Positions 47,534 through 56,485 of a DNA stretch of 64,000 bases are shown here, in pieces; positions within the stretch are counted from its first letter, which is position 1, and each line of letters opens with the position of its first letter. Origin of the DNA: Streptomyces avidinii (GTDB lineage: Bacteria > Actinomycetota > Actinomycetes > Streptomycetales > Streptomycetaceae); contig NZ_BMVL01000004.1 of assembly GCF_014650695.1 (NCBI RefSeq), positions 32,842 to 96,841 on the forward strand, read 5' to 3'. A program made the translations under genes and the position numbers. Under the pieces are notes generated by a model. It was not told the origin of the DNA, did no database searches, and worked only from the letters and a program-made list of their open reading frames with translations.

Positions 47534-48180
47534 CCGCCCTGCTCCGTTACCAGGGCGCCCTGCTCCTGCGCTCGCAGCGATGGCTCGCGCCCCTGATCAC
47601 GTACGCCGCCTTCGTGGCCGCCGGGATCCGCCCGGGCGACCCGGCGCTGGACTCCCTCGGGTTCGCGGCCGCCGGCCTGGTCCCGACCACCGCCTGGCTG
47701 GTCCGGATCTCCGTGACCGGCGAACCCGATGCGGCCCGCGACTGCACGGCCGCAGCGGCCGGGCCCGTACGGGTGCACGCGGCGGCCCTGCTCACCGGCC
47801 TGGCCGGGGCGCTGCTCGCCGGAGCCGCGGCTGCTGCCGTGGCCCTGCTGATCGGTGACCGGGCCGGAGCCGGCGCCGGCCCGGCCGCCCTCGCCGGAGC
47901 CCTCGCGGTGGCGGCCTGCGCCCTGACCGGCGCGGCCGTGGGCGCCCTGTGCAGCCGGCCGCTGGTCCGGCGTCGCGGCTACGCCGTCCTGGCCGGGACC
48001 CTCGGTTCCCTGCTGGCCTGGCTGCTCGCCTTCTCCCCGGCCCGCGGCGCGGTGTCCGCGCTGGTCACCGCGGCCCGCTCGGGAACGGCGCCGCTGCCGC
48101 TCGCACCCCTGGCGGGTGCGCTGCTGCTGGCCGCCGCGGCAGGCGCGGCGGCCAGCCTGACCGCCGCGCGCAGGAGTTAG
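47530..48180 (+). CDS. ABC transporter membrane protein
   Basis: A 216-residue, very Ala/Leu-rich protein with about six membrane segments and no recognisable motif. GTG start overlaps the ATPase stop (GTGA), which identifies it as the permease half of a small exporter. Its last four bases overlap the end of the convergent propeller gene. Substrate unknown. Confidence 0.8.
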   Translation: MTALLRYQGALLLRSQRWLAPLITYAAFVAAGIRPGDPALDSLGFAAAGLVPTTAWLVRISVTGEPDAARDCTAAAAGPVRVHAAALLTGLAGALLAGAAAAAVALLIGDRAGAGAGPAALAGALAVAACALTGAAVGALCSRPLVRRRGYAVLAGTLGSLLAWLLAFSPARGAVSALVTAARSGTAPLPLAPLAGALLLAAAAGAAASLTAARRS

Positions 48181-49163
48181 CGCACGCTCGCGGGGGAAGA
48201 GCCGCCCGGGGCGAGGAGACGGGGTGGGCCGGTGCCGTCCGCCGGGACCGACCAGATGTCGCTCGCGCGGCCGTCCTGTCCGGGCAGGGCGTAGGCGAGG
48301 GTCGAGTCGTCGAGCCAGGCGGCCTGGTCGTCGACGCTGTGCGGTTCGGCCAGTGGCTGCTCGCGCATCGTCGCCAGGTTCAGGACGTACAGCCGCCAGG
48401 GTGCCCGGAGGTCGTCGGAGACCTTCTTCTTGAAGGCGATGCGGGCGCCGTCCGGGGACAGCGAGGGACACTCGGCGTTCTCCCGCAGCGCCTTCGCCGA
48501 CCAGGCGCGCAGGTCGCCCTCGACCAGGTGGGTGGCGCCCCGGGTCGAGACGGTGGCGTAGAAGCGGTTGTCGTCGGCGGCGAAGGTCACGCCCCAGTAG
48601 TTGACGTCGGAGTCGTGGTGACGGGCCCCGCCGAGGGTCAGCGGGATCTGCTCGATCGACTTGATCAGGTAGCCGGTGCGCAGGTCCAGGATCGCCGTCC
48701 GGGTGGAGAACGCGGCGGTGTTGTAGGAGTCCCCGGTCGTGAAGGTGGTCCAGGACAGGATCCGGCCCGATGCCGAGACGCGGGCCCGGTTCGGGATGCC
48801 GGGAACGGTCACTCTGCGGATCTCCCGCAGCCCCCGGTCGAGTACGAGCGCCTCGGTACGGGCCGGGACCCCGGGCAGCTTGCGCAGGCACAGGGCGTGG
48901 TCCCCGGCGGTGTGGAAGCGGTCGCAGGACGGGCCGCCGGTCACGCGGGGCAGACCCGAGCCGGGTTGGCGCGCGACCCGCCCGCCGGCCGTGTCCCGGA
49001 AGTAGAGGCCCGGTTCCTCGATCCGGAAGGAGGCGTCGGCCTGCTGCCCGGGCGGCCGTTCGCGGTGCCGCGCGTGGAGTACGTACCCCAGCGAGCCGCC
49101 CGCCAGCAGCAGGACCGCGGTGACGGTGAGGGCGAGGCGGAGCCGACGGGAGAGGGAGTTCAC
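48177..49163 (-). CDS. Membrane-anchored TolB-like beta-propeller protein
   Basis: A 328-residue protein with an N-terminal anchor (LRLALTVTAVLLLAGGSLGYVL) and a series of propeller blades (SLSPDGARIAFKKK, WRLYVLNLATMREQPL, AAWLDDSTLAYALPG, SDIWSVPADGTGPPRLL). TolB-like propellers bind proteins or ligands outside the membrane. GTG start overlaps the MFS stop by four bases, so it is the third gene of an operon with the MFS protein and the phosphoesterase. Function unknown. Confidence 0.8.
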   Translation of the reverse strand: MNSLSRRLRLALTVTAVLLLAGGSLGYVLHARHRERPPGQQADASFRIEEPGLYFRDTAGGRVARQPGSGLPRVTGGPSCDRFHTAGDHALCLRKLPGVPARTEALVLDRGLREIRRVTVPGIPNRARVSASGRILSWTTFTTGDSYNTAAFSTRTAILDLRTGYLIKSIEQIPLTLGGARHHDSDVNYWGVTFAADDNRFYATVSTRGATHLVEGDLRAWSAKALRENAECPSLSPDGARIAFKKKVSDDLRAPWRLYVLNLATMREQPLAEPHSVDDQAAWLDDSTLAYALPGQDGRASDIWSVPADGTGPPRLLAPGGSSPASVR

Positions 49164-50425
49164 GGGGCCTCCGGTGCGGTCGGGGAAGTGGCGGGCAGGT
49201 CGGCGGGCATGATGCGCGAGGCGGCCGCGAGCGCCCCGGCCAGCGCGAGGGCCGCGGTCCAGAGGGCGGGCCCGGACCCCCAGAGGGTCCAGGCCGCCCC
49301 GAATCCGGCGGCGCCCAGCAGCCGGGCCAGCGCCTGGCCGGTCTGCAGCACGGCGAGCCCGCCCGCCCGGCCGGCCACGGGCAGCGCGGGCGCGGCGAGC
49401 GCCATCAGGACCCCGTCGGTGGTGGCGTAGAAGACGCCCAGCAGGGCGAGCACCCCCACGACGGTCGGCGGGGAGACGGGGGCGAGCAGCAGGACGTACG
49501 CGCCGAGCAGGGCGGCGTGCCCGATCAGGAAGGCCGTCCGGCGGCCGGTGCGGTCGGCGAGGCGGCCCGCGGGGACGGCGAGCAGCAGGTAGACGGCGGC
49601 GGCCCCGAGCGGAAGCAGTGTGAACAGCGCGGGCGGCAGGTCGAGTCCGCGCAGGAGCAGCAGGTAGAGGAAGGCATCGCCGATGGTGGTGGCGCCGAGT
49701 ACAGCCGAGGCGTACAGCACGCGGCGGAAGGCCGGATCGCGCAGGACCGAGGGACGCGGTGGGGCGGCCCGGGGCGCGGGGGGCGCCGCGGCGGCCGGAC
49801 CGGGCGCGGCCGGGACGTGCACCACGAGCAGGAGCACGCCGAGCAGGCCGATGCAGAAACTGACGGCGAACACCGCGTCATAGGCGTCGGCGGTGGCCCA
49901 CAGCACGGCGAACGCGGCGAGCGGCCCCAGCAGGGCACCCGTGGTGTCCATGGCGCGGTGCACGCCGAAGGACCGGCCGAGGGTCTCCGGGGGCCCGCTG
50001 AGCGAGATCAGGGCGTCGCGCGGTGCGGTACGGATGCCCTTGCCGAGCCGGTCGGCGGCGATCGCCGCGGCGATCGCGCCGGTGGCGCTCCCGGCGAGGA
50101 GCAGCCCGAGCCGCGAGAGCGCGGAGAGCAGGTACCCGGCGCCGGCGACCCGCTTGTGGTGGCCGCGGCGGTCGGCGAGCCGGCCCCCGAGCAGCCGTAC
50201 GAGTGCGGTGGCCCCGTTGAACATGCCGTCCAGGAAGCCGAACTGGAGGGGGGTCAGGCCCAGGCCGAGGACGAGGTAGAGCGGCAGTACCGCCGCGACC
50301 ATCTCGGAGGAGACGTCGGTGACGAGGCTGACCGCGCCGAGCGCGAGGACGGTGGCGGGGACGCGCCGCCGGGCCCCTGGGGTGCGGGGCGGCGCGTCCG
50401 GGCGGCCGTTGGCGGCCAGGTACAT
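49160..50425 (-). CDS. Major facilitator superfamily transporter
   Basis: A 421-residue protein with twelve predicted membrane segments. MFS motif A-like loops are visible (GGRLADRRGHHKRVAG after TM2 and AGRLADRTGRRTAFLIG after TM8). LGKGIRTAPRDALIS resembles efflux pumps of unknown drugs. The ATG overlaps the phosphoesterase stop by one base (TGATG) and its own stop overlaps the propeller start. Substrate unknown. Confidence 0.88.
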   Translation of the reverse strand: MYLAANGRPDAPPRTPGARRRVPATVLALGAVSLVTDVSSEMVAAVLPLYLVLGLGLTPLQFGFLDGMFNGATALVRLLGGRLADRRGHHKRVAGAGYLLSALSRLGLLLAGSATGAIAAAIAADRLGKGIRTAPRDALISLSGPPETLGRSFGVHRAMDTTGALLGPLAAFAVLWATADAYDAVFAVSFCIGLLGVLLLVVHVPAAPGPAAAAPPAPRAAPPRPSVLRDPAFRRVLYASAVLGATTIGDAFLYLLLLRGLDLPPALFTLLPLGAAAVYLLLAVPAGRLADRTGRRTAFLIGHAALLGAYVLLLAPVSPPTVVGVLALLGVFYATTDGVLMALAAPALPVAGRAGGLAVLQTGQALARLLGAAGFGAAWTLWGSGPALWTAALALAGALAAASRIMPADLPATSPTAPEAP

Positions 50426-51774
50426 CAGTGGCAGCTGTACTTCGGGCTCGTGTCCTTGACCTGGCCGTCGGTGGCGACGTAGGTCCACCCGTAGCCGGAG
50501 TCGGTGAAGTCCAGTTTCACCACGCCGTACGGTCCGCTGATGCGCTTCTGGCTGTTGGGCTGGACCTCCTCGATCGGGTAGGGCTCGGCGCCGCCCATCC
50601 CGCCGACGATCTCCACGATCCCGTCGGTGGTCGCCCGGCCCTCGGGGTTCTGCGGGGCGAACCGCTCGTAGTGGTGGTCGTGCCCGTTCAGGACCAGGTC
50701 GGCCTTGGCGGCGTACAGGATCTTCCAGACCGGCTTGGAGACGGGATCGTTGCCGTGTCCGCCGGACGAGTAGAGCGGGTGGTGCCAGTAGGCCGCGACG
50801 CACTGCCTGGTGTTGGCGGCGAGGTCGGCCTTCAGCCAGTTGAGCTGGGCGGCCTGGTCGAAGGAATTGGAGTCGAGGGCGACGAAGTGCCAGTTGCCCT
50901 CGTCGAAGCTGTAGTAGCTCTTGCCCTGGGGGTAGGCGATGCTCCCGAAGTACGACTTGTACCCGGCGAGCGGGCCGGCCGGGTCGTACGTCTCGTGGTT
51001 GCCGGGGACCGGGCGGGTCCTGGCCTTGAAGGCGCCCCAGCTCTTGTCGTAGTAGGCGCGGTAGTCGGACAGCCGGGCGTCGTCGTACTGGTTGTCGCCC
51101 ATCGTCAGGTAGAACTTCGGGTCGATCCGCTGGGCGAGCGCGGCCGTTTTGGGGTGTGCGCAGCCGCTGTCGGACGCCGTGCACTGCGCGGCGATGTCAC
51201 CGGCGGCGACGACCGTGAAGGAGCCGCCGGGCGGCGGCCCGCCGTCGACGGCGCCGTACACCTCGGCCTCGAAGAGCGAGTAGCCGTACGAGGTTCCGCG
51301 CGCGGTGCCCTGGACGCGCAGGTACCGGCCCTTGCCGGACAGGCCGGTCCAGTCGTCGACGCCGCCGTTGCCGGCGGCTTCGGTGGCGAGCGCCGTCCAG
51401 GCGGCGCCGTCGGCGGACACCTCGACGCGGTACGCCCGGGCGTAGGCCGCCTCCCAGGTGAGGCGCACCCGCGAGACGGTGGCGAGGGAGCCGAGGTCGA
51501 CCCGGATCCACTGGGGGTCCTTGCCCTCGGTGCTGGCCCAGCGGGTGGCCGGGTCGCCGTCGAAGGCGTTCTTCGCGGAGAGCGAGGAGCTCTCGGTGGA
51601 GGACGCGGTGGCCGGCTTGCCGCGGGATATGAGGGGATCGGTGGCGGCCCCGGCCCGTTCGGGCCAGGCCATGAGCAGCGCGCCGACGAGCGCGAGTGCG
51701 GCGACGCCGGTGAGGAGGAGGGTGCGGAGTCCGCCGCGTAACAGCGGGGGATGAGCGGAGGCGTTCAGGCGCAT
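50425..51774 (-). CDS. Secreted metallophosphoesterase with discoidin (F5/8 type C) domain
   Basis: A 449-residue protein: signal peptide (LLLTGVAALALVGALLMAWPERAGA), a discoidin carbohydrate-binding domain (about 46-180: GKPATASSTESSS, AFDGDPATRWAS, WIRVDLGSLATVSRVRL) and a calcineurin-like phosphoesterase (VAAGDIAAQC, TMGDNQYDD, PVPGNHE, YWHHPLYSSGGHG, VLNGHDHHYER). It probably cleaves phosphate esters outside the cell, anchored to a polymer. First gene of a three-gene operon. ATG 51774 is preceded by GGGAG. Confidence 0.91.
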   Translation of the reverse strand: MRLNASAHPPLLRGGLRTLLLTGVAALALVGALLMAWPERAGAATDPLISRGKPATASSTESSSLSAKNAFDGDPATRWASTEGKDPQWIRVDLGSLATVSRVRLTWEAAYARAYRVEVSADGAAWTALATEAAGNGGVDDWTGLSGKGRYLRVQGTARGTSYGYSLFEAEVYGAVDGGPPPGGSFTVVAAGDIAAQCTASDSGCAHPKTAALAQRIDPKFYLTMGDNQYDDARLSDYRAYYDKSWGAFKARTRPVPGNHETYDPAGPLAGYKSYFGSIAYPQGKSYYSFDEGNWHFVALDSNSFDQAAQLNWLKADLAANTRQCVAAYWHHPLYSSGGHGNDPVSKPVWKILYAAKADLVLNGHDHHYERFAPQNPEGRATTDGIVEIVGGMGGAEPYPIEEVQPNSQKRISGPYGVVKLDFTDSGYGWTYVATDGQVKDTSPKYSCH

Positions 51775-52042
51775 ACCTGGAACTCCCTGCCTTGAGGGGC
51801 GGTGAGAGCTGGACACTGGCGCGGGGCGCCGCACCCGCCCGCGGGCGGGCAGGGGACGGCGCCACGGCGGCCGGGTCAGAGCTCTCTCGCTGAGCGCGTC
51901 ATGCCCGTGGGGGTGGGCACCGCGCCGAGCCGCCGCCCGGGACACTAACAGGAAGGAAACTTTCCTACCAGTGTGCGGACGGCAGTGGTGCGAGGCCGTT
52001 CCCGGCAGCGGTTCCGCGCCCCCGGCGGGTAGGCTCGCAGGT

Positions 52043-52234
52043 ATGGACCCGTCGGACGAGACCCCGTCGTACTGCCCGGCTCCAGCCGCCCCGGCCGGAC
52101 GGGTGCCGGGACCGCCCTACGCGGACTGCCTGGAGTGCGGCAAGCCCACCGAGTACGGGGTCGCGACCCCGGGCGTGGTGCTCTGCCCGGTGTGCGAGTG
52201 GCAGGACGCCCAGCGCACCGCCTGCTCCGGCTAG
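52043..52234 (+). CDS. Small zinc-ribbon-like protein
   Basis: A 63-residue protein with two CxxC pairs, CLECGKPTEYG and LCPVCEWQDAQR, fit to hold one zinc ion, and a Pro-rich N-terminus. The pattern is familiar from small conserved Streptomyces proteins of unknown role. ATG 52043 gives the compact form; the frame extends further upstream without support. Its stop is 14 bases from the end of the convergent deacetylase gene. Confidence 0.7.
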   Translation: MDPSDETPSYCPAPAAPAGRVPGPPYADCLECGKPTEYGVATPGVVLCPVCEWQDAQRTACSG

Positions 52235-52248
52235 GCGGTCTCCAGCTC

Positions 52249-53163
52249 CTACTTGCCGATCAGCTCGGAGACCTTCACGAAGCGGTAGCCGCGCTTGCGC
52301 AGCTCCGGGACGATCCGCTGCACGGCCTCCTCGGTGACCGGGGCGGCGCTGCGGGTGCAGTGCATGACCACCACCGAACCGGGCTTCACCCCGGAGAGCA
52401 CCTGCTCGGCCACGGCGACCGGGTCCTTGGCGAAGGCGTCCCCGCTGACCACGTCCCACTGGACGGCCGTGACCTTGGCCGTGGACACGGCCCGCAGCGC
52501 CTGGTCGTCGTAGCAACCGCCGGGGAAGCGGAAGTACGGGACGGTGTTGACGGCGCCCGCCTGCCGGAAGGCGGCGAAGGCCCGGTCCACGTCGGCGCGG
52601 GCGGCCGCGGCGTCGAGCGCGGGAAGCCCGTAGCAGGGGGACGTGAAGGCGTGGTGGCTGTACGAGTGGTTCGCGATCTCGAAGTTCGGGTCGGTGCCGA
52701 TCGACTTCGCCTGGTCCGGGTACTCCTCGGCCCAGCGGCCCGTCATGAAGATCGTCGACGGCACCTTCAGGGTGCGCAGGGTCGAGATCAGCGCGGGGTT
52801 GTCGAAGTGCTCCCCGCCTTCGGCGCGCGGCCCCTGATCGGAGGTCATATCGGCGTCGAAGGTCAGCGCCACGGTCTTGTCCGTCTGCTGCTTCGCCCGT
52901 TCGAAGACGGGGGTCAGGCCGTTCGGGCCCGGTGCCATGGTCGGGGGCTTGGCGGGCGCACCGGCCTGCGGGGCGGCGGCGGGCGATCCGGAGGCCGAAG
53001 GAGACGTGGACGCGGAGGCGGAGCCCGGGGCGGCGGGGGTGCCCATACGGGCGGCCTCGCGGCCGGCGTCCGGCGCGCCGGCGCCGCCCCCGCATCCCGC
53101 GAGGACGGCGCCGAGCATCGCCGTGGCAGCTGCAGCAGCTACTTTTCGTACGGAATTGGTCAC
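52249..53163 (-). CDS. Polysaccharide deacetylase lipoprotein (NodB fold)
   Basis: A 304-residue lipoprotein: lipobox LAGC, a Ser/Ala/Pro linker (about 25-80), then a NodB domain with motif 1 LTFDADMTSD, motif 2 HSYSHHAF (metal His), motif 3 RFPGGCYDD and a C-terminal VVMHCTRS. Such enzymes remove acetyl groups from peptidoglycan or other wall sugars. Start is GTG at 53163. Confidence 0.91.
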   Translation of the reverse strand: MTNSVRKVAAAAATAMLGAVLAGCGGGAGAPDAGREAARMGTPAAPGSASASTSPSASGSPAAAPQAGAPAKPPTMAPGPNGLTPVFERAKQQTDKTVALTFDADMTSDQGPRAEGGEHFDNPALISTLRTLKVPSTIFMTGRWAEEYPDQAKSIGTDPNFEIANHSYSHHAFTSPCYGLPALDAAAARADVDRAFAAFRQAGAVNTVPYFRFPGGCYDDQALRAVSTAKVTAVQWDVVSGDAFAKDPVAVAEQVLSGVKPGSVVVMHCTRSAAPVTEEAVQRIVPELRKRGYRFVKVSELIGK

Positions 53164-53222
53164 GTACGCAAACTATATGACTAACTGATGAGAAGAATGA
53201 ACGACAGGCGGTCGGGCGGAAC

Positions 53223-54221
53223 TCACCCCGCCAGCAGCAGCTTGCGGCACTCCTCGATGTCGAATTCCCCCTTCGGATACCGCGGATCGAGGTCTTCCAG
53301 GTGCTCCCGCAGCAGGGTGCTGATCGCCCAGTTGCGGTACCACTTGCGGTCCGCGGGCACCACGTACCAGGGCGCCGCCTCCGTGGAGCAGCGTTCCAGC
53401 GCCACCTCGTACGCCTCCTGGTACGCGGGCCACATGGTGCGCTCCTCGATGTCGCCCACGTTGAACTTCCAGTGCTTGTCCGGATCGTCCAGCCGCTCCA
53501 GGAGCCGCCGCCGCTGTTCCTCGTGGCCGATGTGGAGGAAGACCTTCACCACGGTCACCCCGTCGTCGGCGAGGGCCTTCTCGAACCGGTTGATCTGGGC
53601 GTACCGGGCGCGCACCCGGTTGCGCGGCACCAGCTCGCGGACCCGGGCGATGAGTACGTCCTCGTAGTGGGACCGGTCGAAGATGCCGATCTCGCCCGGG
53701 AGGGGGAGTTCCTGCTTGATCCGCCACAGGAAGGGGTGGCTCAGCTCCTCGGCCGTGGGCGACTTGAACGCCTTGATCCGGCAGCCGGAGGGGTTGAACA
53801 TGCCGATCACGTGCTTGAGCGTGCCGCCCTTGCCGCTGGTGTCCATGCCCTGGAGGACGAGCAGCACCCGGCGGCGGTCCCCGGCGGTGCTGGCCGCGTA
53901 GAGCCGCTCCTGGAGGGAGGCGAGCGGCTGCGCCAGCAGGGCGGTGGCCGCCAGCCCGGCCGCCTTGCCGCCGGGGCCGCCGGGGCCGCCGGGGGTGGCG
54001 GAGGGGTCGAGGCGGCTCAGGTCCGGCCGGTCGCCCGGGGTCACGCGCAGCAGCTCGCGCAGCGGACGGGCCCCGGCGCCGTCGGCCCCGGACCGCTTCC
54101 CGGCCTTCCCGGCCTTCCCGGCCTGCACGCCCTTCGCGGAGTCCTCCTGCTTCTTCTCCCGCTTCTCGGGCTTCGCCGCTTTCCGTTTCCCGTCGCGCTT
54201 CTCGTTCTGCTTCCCGGCCAT
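53223..54221 (-). CDS. Polyphosphate kinase 2 family protein
   Basis: A 332-residue PPK2: a Lys-rich N-terminal tail (KQNEKRDGKRKAAKPEKRE), Walker A VLQGMDTSGKGGTLKHV, Walker B IGIFDRSHYEDVLI, the lid RNRVRARYAQINRFEK and DRKWYRNWAISTLL. PPK2 enzymes move phosphate between polyphosphate and nucleoside mono- or diphosphates. ATG 54221 is chosen over an upstream TTG. The basic tail is longer than usual and may bind polyphosphate. Confidence 0.92.
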   Translation of the reverse strand: MAGKQNEKRDGKRKAAKPEKREKKQEDSAKGVQAGKAGKAGKRSGADGAGARPLRELLRVTPGDRPDLSRLDPSATPGGPGGPGGKAAGLAATALLAQPLASLQERLYAASTAGDRRRVLLVLQGMDTSGKGGTLKHVIGMFNPSGCRIKAFKSPTAEELSHPFLWRIKQELPLPGEIGIFDRSHYEDVLIARVRELVPRNRVRARYAQINRFEKALADDGVTVVKVFLHIGHEEQRRRLLERLDDPDKHWKFNVGDIEERTMWPAYQEAYEVALERCSTEAAPWYVVPADRKWYRNWAISTLLREHLEDLDPRYPKGEFDIEECRKLLLAG

Positions 54222-54285
54222 CGCTGACCACCCCAATCCCGTCGGTTCCGTACGATCTTCCAGCAGACCGAACAGGAGCGCGAGG

Positions 54286-55680
54286 TCAGTGCCAGGGCCC
54301 CGTCACCGCGAACGTGGTGCCGGGCGTGTAGGCGTTCACGTACATCGTGCGCCCGTCGGGGGAGAAGGTGACCCCGGCGAACTCCCCCCACTCCGGGGCC
54401 CCGGGCCGCCCGATGTCCTCGGCGTTGCGGGCCATCGGGTAGACCTCGCCGCCCGTCGTCACCCCGAAGACGTACTGCGCCCCGCCGCCGTCCTCGCAGA
54501 CCATCAGCCCGCCGTCCGGGGCCAGGCAGATGTTGTCGGGGGAGTCCCCGGGCAGCGCGATGTCGGCGGCCGGGCCGAACACCACGTCCAGCCGCAGCAC
54601 CGAGCGCCGCGGATCGTAGAACCACACCTGCCCGTGGTGGTCGGCCGCCGCCCCCTCGGAGCTCCGGGCGAAGCTCGACACGAAGTGGACTCCGCCGTCG
54701 CCCCAGTAGCAGCCCTCCAGCTTCTGGGCGTGGGTGATCGCGCCCGGTCCGAAGTCCTGGAGCCGGATCGGTGTTCCGGCCGCCGAGGGATCCGGTACGG
54801 GCACCCACTCCACCGGGAACCGCGCCCCCGGCTCGTCCACCACCGACAGGTCCGCCAGCCCCGGGACCCGCATGGCCTCCAGCCGGCCCCCCGCCCGCAG
54901 CGAGCCGAGCCCCCCGAGCGGCCGCTCCGGCAGGAACCGGTAGAACAGCCCGAAGGGCCGGACGAAGGCGTCCTCGGTCTCGTAGACCACCCCGCGGTAC
55001 GGGTCCACGGCGACGGCCTCGTGGGCGAAGCGGCCCATCGCGGTGAGCGGGACCGCCCCCGAGCGGTTCGGGTCGGCGGGGTCCACCTCGAAGACGTAGC
55101 CGTGGTCCCGGGTGTAGCCGGAGGTGCCCGCGCGGTCCTCGGTCTCCTCACAGCTCAGCCAGGTGTTCCAGGGGGTGCGGCCGCCCGCGCAGTTGACGGC
55201 GGTGCCGGCCAGGGCGACCCGCTCGCCCGTGACCCGCCCGGCCGCGTCGAGCTCCAGGGCGGTGCAGCCGCCGAGGGCCTGCGGGTCGTAGGTGAGCCGC
55301 GGGACGGCGGGCACGCGCAGGGCCGCGGTGGTGCGGTTCTCGTGGTTGCGGACCAGCCGCACGCGGCCGCCGCCCGCGTCGAAGGCGGCCATGCCGTCGC
55401 AGTTGGCGGGCACGGTGCCCTCACCGGAGCGCAGCGGAGCGCCGGCCCGGGAGAGCACCCGGTACGTGAACCCCGCGGGCAGGTCGAGCAGCCCGCGGGG
55501 ATCGGCCACCAGCGGCCCGTACCCGCGGTCGGTCCGGGGGGCCCGAGGAGCGCGGGTGGCACGGGCGGCCCGGGCGTCGCCACCGGCGAACAGCGCGCCG
55601 AGCGCCCCGCTGAAGGCGATCGTGCCCGCGGCGAGCAGGCTGCGCCGGGTGACGGACACCGGCGGCCGCACGGGTGGCAT
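54286..55680 (-). CDS. PhoX-like (DUF839) phosphatase, Tat-exported
   Basis: A 464-residue protein with a twin-arginine signal (SVTRRSLLAAGTIAF..) and a PhoX/DUF839 propeller: VRNHENRT, WNTWLSCEETEDRAG, MGRFAHEAVAVDP, DSPDNICLAPDGGLMVCEDGGG. PhoX enzymes are calcium-iron alkaline phosphatases. The ATG overlaps the stop of the upstream secreted protein (TGATG), so they are made together. Phosphatase activity is family knowledge. Confidence 0.87.
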   Translation of the reverse strand: MPPVRPPVSVTRRSLLAAGTIAFSGALGALFAGGDARAARATRAPRAPRTDRGYGPLVADPRGLLDLPAGFTYRVLSRAGAPLRSGEGTVPANCDGMAAFDAGGGRVRLVRNHENRTTAALRVPAVPRLTYDPQALGGCTALELDAAGRVTGERVALAGTAVNCAGGRTPWNTWLSCEETEDRAGTSGYTRDHGYVFEVDPADPNRSGAVPLTAMGRFAHEAVAVDPYRGVVYETEDAFVRPFGLFYRFLPERPLGGLGSLRAGGRLEAMRVPGLADLSVVDEPGARFPVEWVPVPDPSAAGTPIRLQDFGPGAITHAQKLEGCYWGDGGVHFVSSFARSSEGAAADHHGQVWFYDPRRSVLRLDVVFGPAADIALPGDSPDNICLAPDGGLMVCEDGGGAQYVFGVTTGGEVYPMARNAEDIGRPGAPEWGEFAGVTFSPDGRTMYVNAYTPGTTFAVTGPWH

Positions 55681-56249
55681 CAGGCGGCGGGCTTGGGGCG
55701 GGTGGTGCCCGGGAGGCAGTTCACCGCCTGGTTGAAGGTCTTGAAGAGGCCGCCGGGATTCTTCTTCCAGAGCCACATGTGCAGGGCGTAGTGCACCGGC
55801 TGACCGGGGAAGTTGCCGGGCCGGGGGCCCTGGAAAGCGGTGCCGAACATCGTGGGGCGGTCGTCGTCCGTCGTCACCTTCTGGTCGCGGTCGTAGACCA
55901 GCCACTGGACCGCGACGAGTCGCTTGCCGCCGCGTCCGTCGTCCTCGTAGAACAGCGCGGCGGGCTTCGCCGGGTCGACGGAGTTGTCGTACTTGTGATT
56001 GAAGTGCGGGTAACCGAGCGCGCCGGTGCCCGCCTTGTCGACGACGCAGTACTGGTCGGGCTTGTAGCCCGCCGCCACCGCGTTGGCGTGCACCTGGAAC
56101 CTGGCGGTCGCCGCGTACACGAGGGCCCGGTCGCCCAGGGCCCGGCCGGGGCCGGGGTCCGCCGCGGCGGGCGGGGCGCAGGGAGCGGCGAGGGCCGCCA
56201 GGGCGAGCGAGGCGGCTGCGGTGAGGGCCGGGGCGAGACGGCGGGCCAT
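55680..56249 (-). CDS. Secreted protein of unknown function coupled to the PhoX-like gene
   Basis: A 189-residue protein with a signal peptide (MARRLAPALTAAASLALAAL..PPAAA) and a conserved-looking body: ARFQVHANAVAAGYKPDQYCVV, PHFNHKYDNSVDPAKPAALFYED, VHYALHMWLWKKNPGGLF. His, Trp and Tyr are rich in the centre, and two cysteines may form a disulfide. I do not recognise the family by function. ATG 56249 starts it; one-base overlap with the PhoX-like gene. Confidence 0.75.
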   Translation of the reverse strand: MARRLAPALTAAASLALAALAAPCAPPAAADPGPGRALGDRALVYAATARFQVHANAVAAGYKPDQYCVVDKAGTGALGYPHFNHKYDNSVDPAKPAALFYEDDGRGGKRLVAVQWLVYDRDQKVTTDDDRPTMFGTAFQGPRPGNFPGQPVHYALHMWLWKKNPGGLFKTFNQAVNCLPGTTRPKPAA

Positions 56250-56485
56250 GCGCGGGCTCCTTGTGACGGGCTGGCGGGGGGCACCTGCAGCCCTTCCCCG
56301 GGCCGCCGCGCCCGCCACACACTCGGCCCGGACGGACGACCGCCGATCGGCTGACGGCCGACCGGACCCCTCCCGGCCACCGCCGCGGCCGGCTCACTCG
56401 AACGGGAAGGCCGCCGTTTCGCGAGGCATCCGTACGGGGAACCGGTGATGTCCCCAGAAGGCGAGTGCGACGGAGGGTACGGACC

